Shown here piece by piece: positions 12,387 to 24,580 of a stretch of DNA of 64,000 nucleotides. The DNA comes from Rhizophagus irregularis (taxonomy: Eukaryota; Glomeromycota; Glomeromycetes; Glomerales; Glomeraceae), in the NCBI RefSeq assembly GCF_026210795.1, contig NC_089441.1, forward strand, positions 3,534,001 through 3,598,000. The letters run 5' to 3'. The notes beneath the pieces are model-generated. The model was not told the DNA's origin and did not search any database. It saw nothing but the letters and a program-made list of their open reading frames with translations. Each line of letters starts with the position of its first letter. Positions within the stretch are counted from its first letter, which is position 1. The translations under genes were made by a program, and so were the position numbers.

Positions 12387-13556
12387 ATGGAGACCTTTTT
12401 ATGGTTGTTTCTTCTTTCAATGACAATGTTTATTGGTTCTTTCCTTGCGGGGAGTATTCCATTAGCATTTCACCTTTCTGAAGACAGATTGCGAACAATA
12501 TCAGCATTTGGAGTTGGTCTATTAGTTGGAACATCTTTAATTGTAATTATACCCGAAGGAATTGAAACTTTATATAGTGTTGAATCATCAAAAGTGATCA
12601 ATTCTAATTCTTTATTAACAATTAATAATAATAATTTTGATAAACGTAATATTTGGAATAATAATATAAAATTAAGAAATGAATATTCTTATAATAATAA
12701 TATTAAAAATTTTTTTCAAAAAAGGTCCATCAAAGTTGAAGAAGTTTTAAAAGATAAACGTCAAGAAATTGAACCTCCTATCGATTCTCCGAAAACTGAT
12801 AATCCTTCAGATAATCCTTCAGATAATGATTCAGATCATGATCATGATCATGATCGTGCGAATCATCATTATATTGGTTTCGCTTTAATATCTGGTTTCG
12901 CTATGATGTTTGTAATTGATCAAATTGATTCATCCCATGGTCATAATCATACACGTGGTAACGTTGTAAGTTTAACAGAACTTCGTTCTTTGGCCAATTC
13001 CGGTGATCGTGATGATGAAGATCATGAAATGTTAGGTGGTTCCTCTTCAATACATAAGAAACCTGCATCCGCTACGATTGGACTTGTAATACATGCTGCA
13101 GCTGATGGAATCGCTTTGGGTGCTTCCGCTAGTCAACCTGCTCTTGAATTAATAGTTTTTTTAGCTATTATGTTACATAAAGCTCCTGCCGCCTTTGGTC
13201 TTTCAACAATTTTATTACGTGAAGCATATACTCGTCGTCAAATTCGTAAACATTTGCTCACCTTCTCTTTAGCCGCTCCTTTATCTGCAATATTCACTTA
13301 TTCTTTATTACAAAGAAGTGGTGAAATAGATCCAATTGGAATGAAATGGTGGACTGCTGTATTATTACTTTTTTCTGGGGGAACCTTCTTATATGTCGCT
13401 ATGCATGTAATGCAAGATGTTACAAGTGGCAATGGTAAAGATAATGGTTTTAATGGTCATAATATTATTAAGATGAAGAAATCACATGTTGCATTCATGC
13501 TTTTGGGAATGTTTATGCCATTACTTTTACAATTTGAACATGGACATGGTCATTGA
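12387..13556 (+). CDS. ZIP-family zinc transporter, ZIP9/Atx2 type
   Basis: A single-exon 389-residue membrane protein. Residues 1-60 hold two hydrophobic helices (METFLWLF..., then a GVGLLVGTSLIVIIPEG helix). A long low-complexity Asn-rich loop with a metal-binding-like DHDHDHD run follows (about 146-156), then a further helix near 160-180. The ZIP signature helices come next: HAAADGIALGAS near residue 236 and HKAPAAFGLS near residue 264. The latter is characteristic of SLC39A9/ZIP9 and yeast Atx2, which move Zn (or Mn) across Golgi membranes. The protein ends in a His-rich GHGH tail. The next gene converges on it from the minus strand. The subfamily call is firm; cargo and location come from family knowledge. 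Confidence 0.93.
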   Translation: METFLWLFLLSMTMFIGSFLAGSIPLAFHLSEDRLRTISAFGVGLLVGTSLIVIIPEGIETLYSVESSKVINSNSLLTINNNNFDKRNIWNNNIKLRNEYSYNNNIKNFFQKRSIKVEEVLKDKRQEIEPPIDSPKTDNPSDNPSDNDSDHDHDHDRANHHYIGFALISGFAMMFVIDQIDSSHGHNHTRGNVVSLTELRSLANSGDRDDEDHEMLGGSSSIHKKPASATIGLVIHAAADGIALGASASQPALELIVFLAIMLHKAPAAFGLSTILLREAYTRRQIRKHLLTFSLAAPLSAIFTYSLLQRSGEIDPIGMKWWTAVLLLFSGGTFLYVAMHVMQDVTSGNGKDNGFNGHNIIKMKKSHVAFMLLGMFMPLLLQFEHGHGH

Positions 13557-13792
13557 AATTATCTATTTTTTTTTAATATATTTTTTTTTAAAAAAAAACA
13601 ATCAATAAATTGAAATGTTTCATTATTATTATTGTTGAAAAATTAATTAATTTAAAATCATTTCATAATTTTGTATATATATATATATTTTTATAGACTA
13701 CTTTGGAACTTTCATTTTTCAATATAGTGGAACTATCATAATTTTTTTTAAATCGATTATAGAACTGATATATACTTTTTTTATAATTGTTA

Positions 13793-13823
<31 letters not shown>

Positions 13824-14081
13824 TTTAGAAAAAAAAAAAAGGAAAAAAAAAAGATTTATATACAATATAATATCATTAAATAATTTTTTGTGTATAATAA
13901 GAAATTTTAAAGAAAGAGCAAAAGGAGAAAAAGAAAAGTAAAGGTCCATTTCATATATTTCACAATGTCCGCCAAAAGCTGATAAACGAATACCGAAAAG
14001 TTGGCGTGACAACATTTATAAAAAATCTAGTCGATATCAATTCTAAAGGCCCAATTTAATAATTCTTGTGCTTGTAAATTC
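13557..14081. other. Convergent intergenic region with AT repeats
   Basis: Lies between the 3' ends of the ZIP gene and snurportin. Contains TA dinucleotide repeats (about 13674-13689 and 13792-13815) and A-runs. No gene seen. Confidence 0.5.
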
Positions 14082-15545
14082 TCATTGTTTTTTTTGTTTG
14101 ATGAAGTCTTCAAACATTTCTTCAACTTTTTCGATTCCAACCCAACCACATAATGGAGTATCACCAAGAACATATTGAGTACGTTTATTAAAAAATAGCA
14201 GTCCATCCGGTCGATATCCGAAAGAATGAGGATTTTTAATCAAGAATGATATTTTATCTTGATCACAATAATGAGCTTTGAGCGGATTGAACTTATAAGT
14301 TAAAGTGTTTGCAGTTGGACGTTCGATTTCTGTAAACTTTGTGTTGAGCCAATAAAATCTAAAAATTTTTCAAAAGGTTGACAATTAATAATGATCGTAA
14401 AAAAAGATTATGCAATTAGAGAAAAATAAAATGCACTAACCTGAATTCAGTATCACAATCGTAGATTGGATGTCCTTTCCAGCACATAAGATCCAATACA
14501 TAATAAGTAAATGTCGTTTGATCATAAATGCAGTCCAAGATACAATAATCAGTCGTTTTGTTTCCTTTGTATGAATTCGCTCCTGCAGGTAAGACAGACT
14601 CGAAAACATTCATGACATTTCCTGTTAAGTATTCAATATGTATAAAAAATAGTTGATTACATAAAATAATTTATATAAAAACATGAAATGCCTATATCCT
14701 ACCATTACGTAATCGGCTTACAGTTTTACCTTGAATCATTGAATCATAAAATATTAAACATTAATAATTTATTAAAAAAAAAAAAATTTTTTTTTCCAAA
14801 CAATATAATTACCTTTTGCTGATATTACAAGGCAACGCTTGCCTTTAGGACATAACACAACATACCAATTCTTCTCTAAATCAGATGGTATTTCTTGCAT
14901 CCATTCAGCATGCATTACTTGATTTCTGTATGGATTAGATCCTTTAATCTTGCGACGAGGTTCTCTAAACTTTCCTTTGATTCTTACTTTTTTAACTACA
15001 GATGATTCTTGTAGCAAACTATCATCTTGATCTATGTCCAAGCTGCGCTTAAGAGGTTTGGTTAGTTCAATTGGGGAATCATTATTTACTGATTCATCAT
15101 CGGACGCTGGCTCCTCTTCTGATGAAAAATTTTCCGGCTTGAATAGCGCTAGATTTCTCGCGTGGGTATTAAGATCTCGTCTTCTCTAGAAAAAAATGAA
15201 AAGAAAAGGTTTACCGCCATTCGTTAAAATATTCTAAATGGCACATTAACAATAAAAATGTCGTTTCACCTTTTTTTGTTCTTCTAATGCTCGCTTCCTT
15301 CGTTCTTCTTGTGTTTCAACTTTACCTTTTAATTGTAATGGTGAAGTTTTAAAGGACTTTTGGCGAAATACTCCTGTTGAAGGAGAAACTGAAGTAGCTG
15401 AAAGTAACTCGGTAACTTCGTCAACTGTCGCTGCAGGCTTCTTGACTTTCTCAGTTAATAGTTTGACCTCAAGAGCTGATTTTTGACTATTAGCTGTGAT
15501 GCTTCCATTATTTACTTGTTTATCTTCACACTTCTCGTTTGCCAT
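14082..15545 (-). CDS. SNUPN: Snurportin-1 (m3G-cap-dependent snRNP import adaptor)
   Basis: Five exons: 15545-15270, 15185-14813, 14729-14703, 14621-14441, 14358-14082, giving 377 residues with all junctions in phase. Snurportin binds the trimethyl-guanosine cap of spliceosomal snRNPs and links them to importin-beta for nuclear import. The N-terminal part has an importin-beta-binding-like basic segment (EERRKRALEEQKK, then RRRDLNTHAR). The cap-binding domain has WYVVLCPKGKRCLV, DYCILDCIYD, YYVLDLMCWKGHPIYDC and DGLLFFNKRTQY, followed by a conserved TPLCGW. The third exon is only 27 nt. The frame is open upstream to 15689, but the chosen ATG gives the usual protein length. Confidence 0.93.
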
Positions 15546-17058
15546 TATAGAAGTGTTCAGTTCAGAAGTGTTCGAAGTGTTCGAGAAAAATATTCTGAAA
15601 GTTTGTATATTTATAACTGAGCCATAAATCACATGATGCAATATGTCATACCCATTTTTCGGGAATTTTATCCATAAAGACAAAAACACACATTCTTAAT
15701 CATCCCGTATTGGTAATACGTAAGATATCATTGGTAAACAAAAAATAAAAAAATTATGGTTATTATGGTTTTTATAATTTTAATGGATAGCTCTTAAAGT
15801 GAGAATAGAAATAACAACAGCTGAGCATTTCCGATTCAAGAACAAATTAGTTATGTATTAGGAACGGAATAATAATTTCTTGACGTTTAATTGAAAAAGT
15901 TTTGTTGTCAAATAGCAAAAACTTCGTTTGCAATGAACAAAATTTTAAATTTAAATTGTAAAAATCGAATAATGAGTTGATGACTTTCCACGTTACTTTT
16001 TATCGTTCACTTTCCGAGGTAGGTATTATATATCTGATATATCCAATTTGTGCAACACTAAAAAAAGACGGTGCATTGTTTTGCAGATCAGTAAAGATAC
16101 TGTGAAAGAAGAGCAATCAATTCTTTTTGATTCTCTTGTAAAAAAGAAACTTATTCCAAATTTGAATTCCAAATAGAATTTACGTTCTCTCGCAATTTTA
16201 ATTACTAATATTACTAATTTTGTATCAACGCAGATAAATTGTTCCATTATTTTCAAATCATTAAATCGAAACGTTAAACTTGTTCTTTACATCTGCATCT
16301 TCTGTGATCCAAACAAAAAATTATTATTAAGATTCTTGTTCGTTGTTTGATATTGTTGTTCGATATTTTAGTAATGGAATAGATTCAACATTGATTTTGA
16401 ACACAATTTCATGACGCAAAGTGACACAATTCCTCTAAATATAAATAAAATAAGTTGTAAATAGACATTACAAAATCATGAATCTGAGGTAGTACCTTGT
16501 TATATTAACTTTTTACTATTGTGATGTTATTAGGATAAAGATGGGTGTGTAGCTAATAGAACATGAACAAATTATTACTATAGTCAGTACTCGTTACAAT
16601 TTCCACTAAACCACCTCTCTTTCGCGTAAAAAAAATCTATTACAATGAATGAAGCTGCTAACTTACCTTTCATATATATATTAACATGTTATTATTTTAT
16701 GATAAGAAAATTTAAACAGTTGGACATACATTATGCAATCCAGATTTGTCTTTCGGTATAAAAACACATAATTCAAGATTATTCAGTGTCTTCAAGAAAT
16801 ATAAAACATAATATATTATATATACTGTATATATATATATATATATGCATTTCCTGATTATTTAAATTATCTAACACGATAAAAGATAAGAAGGCGATTT
16901 CATTCAGAAAGTGTAATTTTTTTTTGTTTTGTAATATTTTTGCTCGGTAATCAATATCTTATTTGTTAAAAAGATTTATTTATTATTATTTGAATAACAT
17001 GTCTAGTAATAATAATAATATACTACGGAAAAAAATAATTGCTGATACGATTGCATTT
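15546..17058. other. Intergenic DNA between snurportin and RPS26
   Basis: About 1.5 kb with no supported gene. A 76-codon minus ORF at 16026-16256 has no recognisable features. A TA-repeat lies near 16820-16846. Confidence 0.45.
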
Positions 17059-17748
17059 TTATGTAGTAGCCTTTTGTTGAACGTTAGGGTTAATCTTCTT
17101 CCCATCCTTATTATATCGAACTCTCGGCGGAGGAGCACGATTACGACGACCTTCACGTGATCTAACTCTCACTACGTGAGAGTGAATCGCGCAAGATACA
17201 CAGTAATGTAGCTTGATATATAATTTTGGGAGGGCATATTCTTAAATAATAATCAATTTTACAATGTTATTTTCATACTTTTATATTATTAACGAATTCA
17301 AAATTATTTAAAAAAAATACCTTGGTAAACTGATGCATCGGTGATATCACGAATTGCAGCACTTTCTACCATGTTTCGAACAGTAAAACGTTTGATAGCT
17401 TTGTCCTATTTTTATATTAATTTTTTCTTATTATTTATTACTTATACTAAAATAATTATATTAAAAATCCATTTACATTTATATAAATGAACAGGATAAA
17501 AGGTTAATTGTTGATAATAATACCTTAGGTACGCAGCGAGCACAGTTAGAACACCGCACTGGCTTGACATGACCACGCCCATGTTTGTTACGTCCGTGAT
17601 TTCTTCTCTTTGTGGTCTTGGCAAATAAATTTTTTTTTTTTAAAAAAAAATGAAATAATGTAAATTTTCATATAATATGTGGAGTACTTAGATGTAACAA
17701 CTCAATCGTAATTCTTAATTTATTGGCAGTCATTCTGGCACTCACCAT
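17059..17748 (-). CDS. RPS26: 40S ribosomal protein eS26
   Basis: Four exons: 17748-17746, 17616-17524, 17405-17321, 17240-17059, encoding 120 residues. The first exon is the ATG codon alone, followed by a strong GTGAGT donor, an arrangement often seen in ribosomal protein genes. The protein reads [20 protein letters not shown] and continues with the zinc-binding pair [31 protein letters not shown] and the C-terminal RAPPPRVRY block match eS26. It sits at the mRNA exit site of the small subunit and binds mRNA upstream of the start codon (family knowledge). No TATA box is obvious. Confidence 0.95.
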
Positions 17749-18104
17749 TGTCAAACAGCAAATGGATGGAAGTAAGAGAGAGAAACTATTATGATTTAAT
17801 TTTTTCGGTTATGTAATTTGCGATGAAAATTAGAACCAATCACCATTAACTGCCGATCTGACTTAGATGTAAAGTTGTGGCTGCACATTATTAACATTAT
17901 TAAGTTCAAGATCAAGGTCACTAATTTATACAGTACGAAATATTTATTCACAAAAAATTTATAATTGACAAATACGATTTATTATAAAAATTTTTTATTA
18001 TTTCTTTTTTTTATAAAAAAATGAGATGATTCTAATTGTTAAAAAATTTCTATATGAATAGTTTATAAATAATGCTCAAGAATAAAAGTTAATTGCCAAC
18101 TTTT
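17749..18104. other. Intergenic DNA
   Basis: Promoter side of RPS26 and 3' flank of the LHS1-like gene. An AACCAATCACC motif lies at about 17833. Nothing else seen. Confidence 0.4.
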
Positions 18105-21100
18105 TTATAATTCTTCGTGTTTTGTTTTTGTTGTTGTCGATTGCTCTGGTTTTTTAGATTCGGTCATTGGTGTGGCAGTAGATTGACTAACGAACTCGGT
18201 AGTACTACTGCCTTCACTACTAGTACTTTGCTCATCAACCTTCGTCGTTTTGGTATCTGTTGTTTTTGCAATGATTTTAGGCTTCCTCGGTGGTTTCTTA
18301 GAAACCAAAATTAAAAATTCGCGTTCTATTTCATTTAATTTTTTATCAATATCAATAGTAACCAAAGAGGGATTAACATGAGGTGGTGTTTTTCCTTGCA
18401 GCTCCAATTTTTCATTAAGCCATTCTTCGACTTTTCCGCATACACTTAATAATTTGTCAAGTTCCTCATCTGTATGATATCGATTTTCGGCTGTAGTGTT
18501 GGTTTTAATCTCATCAACAAAATCACGAGTGCTATTGATAACAGCTTTGATTTTAAAAATTGCATTCGGAAGTTTTATGCGTTCTTCCCGTCTATATGCG
18601 ATAGGTTGCTCAAGTAATCTAAATCAAAGAAATAAAAGGTTTAAGTATTGTGATATTATTAAACCACAAATACGGCTAAATAAATTTTACAAACTTAAGG
18701 TTATTGAGACGTGTTTTAAATTCTACAGTTTGAGCTTCTTCGCCTTCTTCATATAACCAGTCAGATGTTTCAGATAACTTTGACGATAACTCAGCGCGTT
18801 GACTTTCCGTACTAACTTGTAATACTACTTCATTTTGAAGGAAATCTCGTACGCGATAAACAAAAGATTCTAAGTTATTTCTCGCTTCTTCGCGAGTTCG
18901 TCGTTGGAGATCAGAATTATCCATTGCACGTAGTCTAATAATAAATGGCAATTAATAAAAAAAATTAAAAGAAAAAAAAAGGTATTATAAAAGGAGATAT
19001 CTTTACCTTTTAATTGATTCATCCTTTTCATTTTTGCCCAAAGGCTTAATGCCAACGTATTCTACTTCAAGATTCAGATTTATCGTTTCTATTTTAGTTT
19101 GTTTTTGTGTAGGCTCGGTATCATTTGCCTGAGTTTTATTTGTTTCCAGTGTAGGTTCCGATGCGTTCACGGAAGAACTTGTTGTTTCCTAATATATAAT
19201 TATTTATTCCTTTATTAATTATTTGTATTTGGAGAAATTGAAGTTATGATGTAATCTGATTTTACTAACATCTGGCAATGGGACTTCTTTAATTGACTCT
19301 TCTGACTTGTTTCCATTAACACCAAAAAATGATTTGAACTTATCTATTATATGAAATTGTACCAGAAGGAAAAAATTAATTTCAGCTAACATGTTTTATA
19401 AATTATTAAAGCAATCCAAACTCACCTGTGAAAGATTGATGTTCTATAGTCGCTATTGCTTCTGTAGCAGAAACTATACCAGATTCAGATAATTGCAGAG
19501 TAACTTTAACTTTAGGGCGTTCTACACCAACATCATTAAATTGCTTAATGGCAGCAGTTAATCCAGTAATTTTTGTAATTGCAATATTTGTGGGCCCAAA
19601 ATCTTTCGTGACCTCATCTGGAATAGCGTAATTTAGCAAAAAATTGAAATCACTCGTACGTGGGAAACTCATTATTTTACGCGTTCCAACCGCAGTAAAT
19701 TGATTAAACAATACCGTATGGTATTCTTTAGATTTTGAAATACCTAAAAAACGCATCATTAGAAAACCAATGTGTTTCAAATAAAATTTAACCCATAAGT
19801 AACTTGGTTGTTACCATCTTCGGACTCTTTTGGCTCTGAGGAATGATTAACTTCGATGGGATAAGGAGTAATATCTTTAACTTTGATTTCCTTTACTTTA
19901 AATTGACGACTTAATCCAGCTCCTCTAAAGGCGGCACCTAACATAAAAAAAAGAACAGTTAATACAATTGATTATTACAGATATATATTCAGACATAAAT
20001 GACATAAATGACATCACGCACCAAGCACAGCAGCTTCATCACCATTCACGTTCTGAGCAATCTTATCCCTATAAACGTCATGTGATCATAAAATTAAAAT
20101 ACTTTATAAAAATCATAAAAACAGAACCTCAAAAGCACTTACTCTCCAACAATTTCCTTAAGTTTAGCTTGAATTGATGGAACACGAACTCCACCACCGA
20201 CCAATACGCAAGACTTAATGCTAGCCTATTATAAAAGTAGAGAAATTGCGTAAATAAATTTCAATAAAAGTATAAAAGTAATTTATAATGCAAATACGAG
20301 ACTTACTAAGGTCAACTTAGCATTATCCAAGGCCGCTTTAATAGGTCCACCGACGCGTTTTCTAAGATCAGCTGTCATATTTTCGAGATCACGTCTCGTT
20401 ATAGGTAGACGGAAGTCATGCTCTTCGTGTAAATTCTCTAACTGAAATATTAATATATGATTCAGATATCACGTACGCAGAAGCATTAATTAAAACAATT
20501 ATTTTAAACTTTTAAGATATTAACCGAAGCTATAGCATCTGTGTTGGCACTAAGGATTTGTTTTATTCTATTTGCTTCCTTATAAAGTCTTGTCATAGCA
20601 CGTTCCGATGTGAAAATAGATGATTTCAATTTCCCACTAAATTTTTTGTTAAATTCTTCCGCAAAATGTCTTTGGAGGCGAATATCAAATTCCTGACCGC
20701 CAAGAGATCGGTCATAACCGACTGATAACACATCAAGGTTGATAATTGTTTTGTTGAAGCGTCCTACGTCATTTACATTGGATGTTTTGAAACTTATCAA
20801 GCACGCCTTAGTACTTCCAGCACCCATATCATAAAACACGTGATATTGTGGTTCCTCCGTGAACGAATTATGATGAGAGATCGCATAATTCAATCCAACT
20901 AATTTAATTCATTTAATTCAGTAAAAATTATCAACATAAAATTATAAAATATAAAAAAAAGGGACACTTTTAAACGCACCTGCCGTAACATCATTAATCA
21001 AAGAAAGAACATGAAGGCCGGCAAGTTCAGCTGCATCTAAAATTGCTTGCCTTTCAAATTGGTTATAATATGAAGGCACCTAATACGTATAAATCGGTGA

Positions 21101-21769
21101 TTACAATACATGATTGTACATTTTAAACATATTATACATTGAAATATAAATACCGTGATTACAACATCTTTAATTGCTTCTTGTGCAGCTGCTTCGGCCT
21201 GTTCTTTGGCATGAGAAAATTGCATTGCAAGAATTTCTTCTGCCGTGAAAGTAGTAGTTTCATTATGTTGAAAAACGACCGTTCCTCGAATTGGATCCGG
21301 TATTATTTTATTTGGAAAAACTGACTGATAATCTTTTATGGATTGATCATCAACCAACCGACCAAGAACTTTTTTGATACTAAAATAAGTATTAAGTGGA
21401 AACCGTGCACCCTAAATTCATCAATTCAACAATTCAATTATCTATGGATCAATGATTAAATTGCAATATCTTACAATAAATGATCACGATTAAATATTAT
21501 ATTCTTTCGTTAAAATACCCAATTTCATTCTCACTCACAAGATTAACGGCATCTGAACCATAAATTCTTTCTTCACCACGTATTGTCAAAGCTGATTGGG
21601 TTTTGCGCTTAGAATCCCTATTCAACACTATATCAAGAGGTATTCCCGGCTTTACGAGTGCAACCTTAAACCAATCAGTTCCGTAATCAATCGCAATTAC
21701 GGCAGCCTCAATCAATGATAGCGCAAATAGCGCTATCAAAGTAATTAGTACTAAAAAATAGTATTTCAT
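18105..21769 (-). CDS. LHS1: ER Hsp70-family nucleotide exchange chaperone (LHS1/GRP170/HYOU1)
   Basis: Thirteen exons: 21769-21539, 21411-21154, 21079-20980, 20898-20525, 20441-20307, 20225-20143, 20068-20022, 19937-19815, 19743-19426, 19343-19270, 19188-19007, 18934-18695, 18618-18105. They give 892 residues, all in phase. An N-terminal signal peptide ([20 protein letters not shown]) is followed by a divergent Hsp70 ATPase domain: [16 protein letters not shown], then [20 protein letters not shown] and [13 protein letters not shown]. An acidic or Ser/Thr-rich linker and an extended helical C-terminus follow. It ends TKHEEL, a plausible ER-retrieval signal of the K/HDEL class. The family acts as a nucleotide exchange factor for BiP/Kar2 and as a holdase in the ER lumen. 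A TATA box lies about 40 bp upstream. Confidence 0.93.
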
Positions 21770-21805
21770 TTTTTTTTTGAAAGATGCAGAAGAATTTTGA
21801 CCGGT

Positions 21806-21815
21806 TATTTATATA
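21806..21815 (-). promoter_or_regulatory. TATA box of the LHS1-like gene
   Basis: TATATAAATA on the minus strand, about 37 bp before the ATG. CCAAT motifs on the same strand lie further upstream (about 21851 and 21890). Confidence 0.5.
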
Positions 21816-22026
21816 CAAGTTTGTCACACCTTGTTTTGTGTCTAATTTTAATTGGATAACGAATTAGCAGATTTTGTTAGTGCGGATTCTATTGGATAAA
21901 TGGATTTCTGCCAGTAGTTTTTCCTACAATCTGAATATTATCTTCCCAAGAAGAAATTTATAAAAAACGCGAAAGTCATACATTTATGTTACTATCTTAG
22001 CCAATTAACCTTGTAAAATATACAGC

Positions 22027-22574
22027 ATGAACATTTCATCCGAACAAGCCAATCTTATAATTCCTCATGTGTTACAAGTTACAACAAAATCTTTTGACTG
22101 TGGGCCCACTTGTGTTTGGTTTTGCAAGGTTTAGGTTTTTTTGGAGTAACCCTAAGGAAACTTACTAAACTCAACTATACACATTAAATTATGTATATGA
22201 TAATTTAATGTCATCATAGAATACTTCCTCTTGAAGATTTCAGATGAATTTTGTTTAGTTCCGAGTTTGCTATAATAGTTTTAGTAAATTTTCGATTTTA
22301 GTCAGGTACTGATGCTTTTATGAGCTCAATTTCTTCTATAGTACATGATGATATAGATGATATAATAAATGCGGAATATGTTCCAAAAAGATTCAACGAC
22401 TATGTTGCGCTTCGCGATAAATTAAGAGCGAATGATTATGTTGGCAAGTATGAATTAATACTTGAATTTTCATTGATTGAATCGTTCGTTTTTAACAAAT
22501 TATGGTTTTATTGGTTAATTGTTTTATATATTGTGGTCCTGGAATTACTGAACGATTTCAATGGACAATCTTGA
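22027..22574 (+). pseudogene. Possible gene fragment (DCGPTC peptide and a helical exon)
   Basis: Two pieces on the plus strand. From 22027 a short ORF reads MNISSEQANLIIPHVLQV and then FDCGPTCVWFCK before a stop. The IPHV...DCGxxC pattern recalls the N-terminus of GUCD1-like (guanylyl-cyclase-domain/papain-like) proteins. The second piece follows an acceptor-like tttcgattttag at about 22302: an open stretch with SISSIVHDDIDDIINAEY and FNDYVALRDKLRAND. I could not join them into a credible gene, and the GUCD1 similarity covers one short motif only. It may be a degraded gene or two unrelated exons. Confidence 0.25.
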
Positions 22575-22949
22575 GCGAGCAGCCGATGAGGATTGTATTG
22601 TGATTCGAATGACATCAAGACGATCATAACAATATCCGAGTACCTTCGTTTAGGTCGTATAGGTAGAAGTTATTTATAGTTTATTTGAAAATGATTCTAT
22701 TAGAAAATAATATTTTCATGTAGCAGAGACAAAATAAATTTCAAAAACATTTTATGACACAATTTTAACAATTATTTACAAACAATGATAATGTCTTTAT
22801 TAACTAAAATGTTCACATGATTAGAGAAAATATAAAAGAAAATATGGATATAATTTTGCAAATCTAAAATTAAAATAAATTTGAAGAAAAGAAAAAAGAA
22901 AAGAAAAATGTTCTTTCAAGATGATTATTCCCAAGATTTTTGGAACGAA

Positions 22950-24434
22950 TTAAGCAACTTGTGCTGTTCGGTGATCAATCGTTTCGGGAACAAAGAATTT
23001 AGTCCCTTCTCGTTTGACTTTTTCAGAACGAATTTGATCAATGAACTCGTCAAAGAGAAATTCTGTGTCCTCTGGTCCTCCCTTAGCTTCTGGATGAAAT
23101 TGAACACTTCTGTACGGAAGGGTCTTGTGGATAATACCCTCGTTTGACCCGTCATTAACATTAACGTAGTATTTTTTCCAAGATGGGGGAAACTTGTCAT
23201 CAACAAGCGCATAACCATGATTTTGAGAAGTAATTTGGCACTTGCCATTCACCATGTTTAATGCTGGAACATTATGTGCACGATTCCCGAATCGAAGCTT
23301 TCGGACGTCAAGTCCAGCTGCCATTCCCATCAATAAATTTCCCATACAAATACCAAACATTGGCCGTTTGTATGAATTCATGGCCTTGCGAAGATTTGAA
23401 ACAGTTTCCATTGCTTTCATCGGATTTCCGGGACCATTTGAAATAAAGATTCCATCGAATTGATCAGAGATCTTATTAAAGTCAAAATTCCATGGCAAAA
23501 CTGTGACGGCCGCGCCGCGTTTAACTAAACTTCGTAGAATGTTGTGTTTGACACCACAGTCTATTTAAAAAAAACAAACATTACATTAAATTTAAATTTC
23601 GAAAAATTGGAAAAAATTAAGGAAAAATAAATAAATACTAACCAACGACGGCGATCTTGATGTCGCCATAGGGATTATAAGAGACGGGAACAGCCGTACT
23701 AACTTCAGAAACAAGATTTCTAGTGTTAGGATCAGTGTATGGAATTTTGTTGAAATTCTCATTCGCCGCATCGTCACCGACGATCAATTTTGAGAGGGTT
23801 GATCCTTGATCCCTAAGAATATGGACGATTGCCCGAGTGTCAACACCTGTAATTGCAGGAACGCCGTGTCTTGAGCACCATTCACCTAAAGATTCCACTG
23901 CCGTCCAATGTGAATAGCGTGTTGCATAGTCGTTGACGACTATAGCTTCACACTGTATGCGATCAGACTCGAAATATTTAAGGAGTCCGTACTGGTCCTT
24001 AAAAAGCCCTGGGACACCATAATTTCCTAAAAATGAAAAGGATTAGCTTTTTGAGAATTGTTCTATAGAAACAAGAATAACAAGAACATACCAATTAATG
24101 GTTGGGTGAACACCAAGATTTGACCACGATAAGAAGGATCAGTCATTGATTCAGGATACCCTACAACAGAAGTTGTGAAGACGATTTCCCCGGAAACGGG
24201 AATATTGGCTCCAAAGGAAGTACCGTGAAAAACTTCACCGGACCGGAGTTTTAAAGCCGCCTTAGGCGGCTTAGTATTGACGTTAGCATAAGGAGCTGGC
24301 GGAGGGCTGGAAATAGTAAACGGCTTGTCTGAGACCGTCGCAAGCCCGCACTTCTGTAATGAAGTGATAAAGAGTGCTTTTGTGATGGAAATTGAGGAGG
24401 GATTGACGAAAGAACGTCTAAGCAACAAAGACAT
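22950..24434 (-). CDS. CPA1: Arginine-specific carbamoyl-phosphate synthetase small (glutaminase) subunit
   Basis: Three exons: 24434-24092, 24026-23643, 23560-22950, giving 445 residues. The enzyme hydrolyses glutamine and passes ammonia to the large subunit to make carbamoyl phosphate for arginine synthesis. Residues 1-35 look like a mitochondrial presequence (Arg/Ser-rich, no acid residues early on). The CPSase small-chain domain follows ([51 protein letters not shown]). A class I glutamine amidotransferase domain comes last, with the nucleophile in FGIC near residue 314 and the His/Glu pair in [11 protein letters not shown]. Oddly, the motif after the nucleophile reads [10 protein letters not shown] rather than the usual GxCxGHQ. 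The leader carries an attenuator-type uORF and the promoter a Gcn4-type site, as expected for this gene. Confidence 0.95.
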
Positions 24435-24580
24435 TGTAAAGTATTTGTTTTAAAGAAAAAGGGATTATTGCAAATGGGAATGGAAATATGGTACAGTGTA
24501 ATATATGTATTTTTATTATATTATTTATTATTTAAAAAAGAAGCACAAAAATAAAGAGTATGGTTTTTTTAGGCGAGGGT

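Noticed and set aside
12223-12426. 67-codon minus ORF overlapping the ZIP start
   Set aside because: Poly-Asn/Ser product of the TTA/CTA microsatellite.
13719-14015. 98-codon minus ORF downstream of ZIP
   Set aside because: Low-complexity Phe/Ile/Tyr runs from A/T repeats, no domain.
17442-17624. 60-codon minus ORF
   Set aside because: Shadow of RPS26 exon 2 read in the wrong frame.
21780-22020. Unfolded-protein response element before the LHS1-like gene
   Set aside because: Looked for UPRE/ERSE-type motifs; only CCAAT boxes without the paired CCACG were found.
23242-23463. Plus ORFs inside CPA1
   Set aside because: Antisense shadows of the conserved amidotransferase exon.
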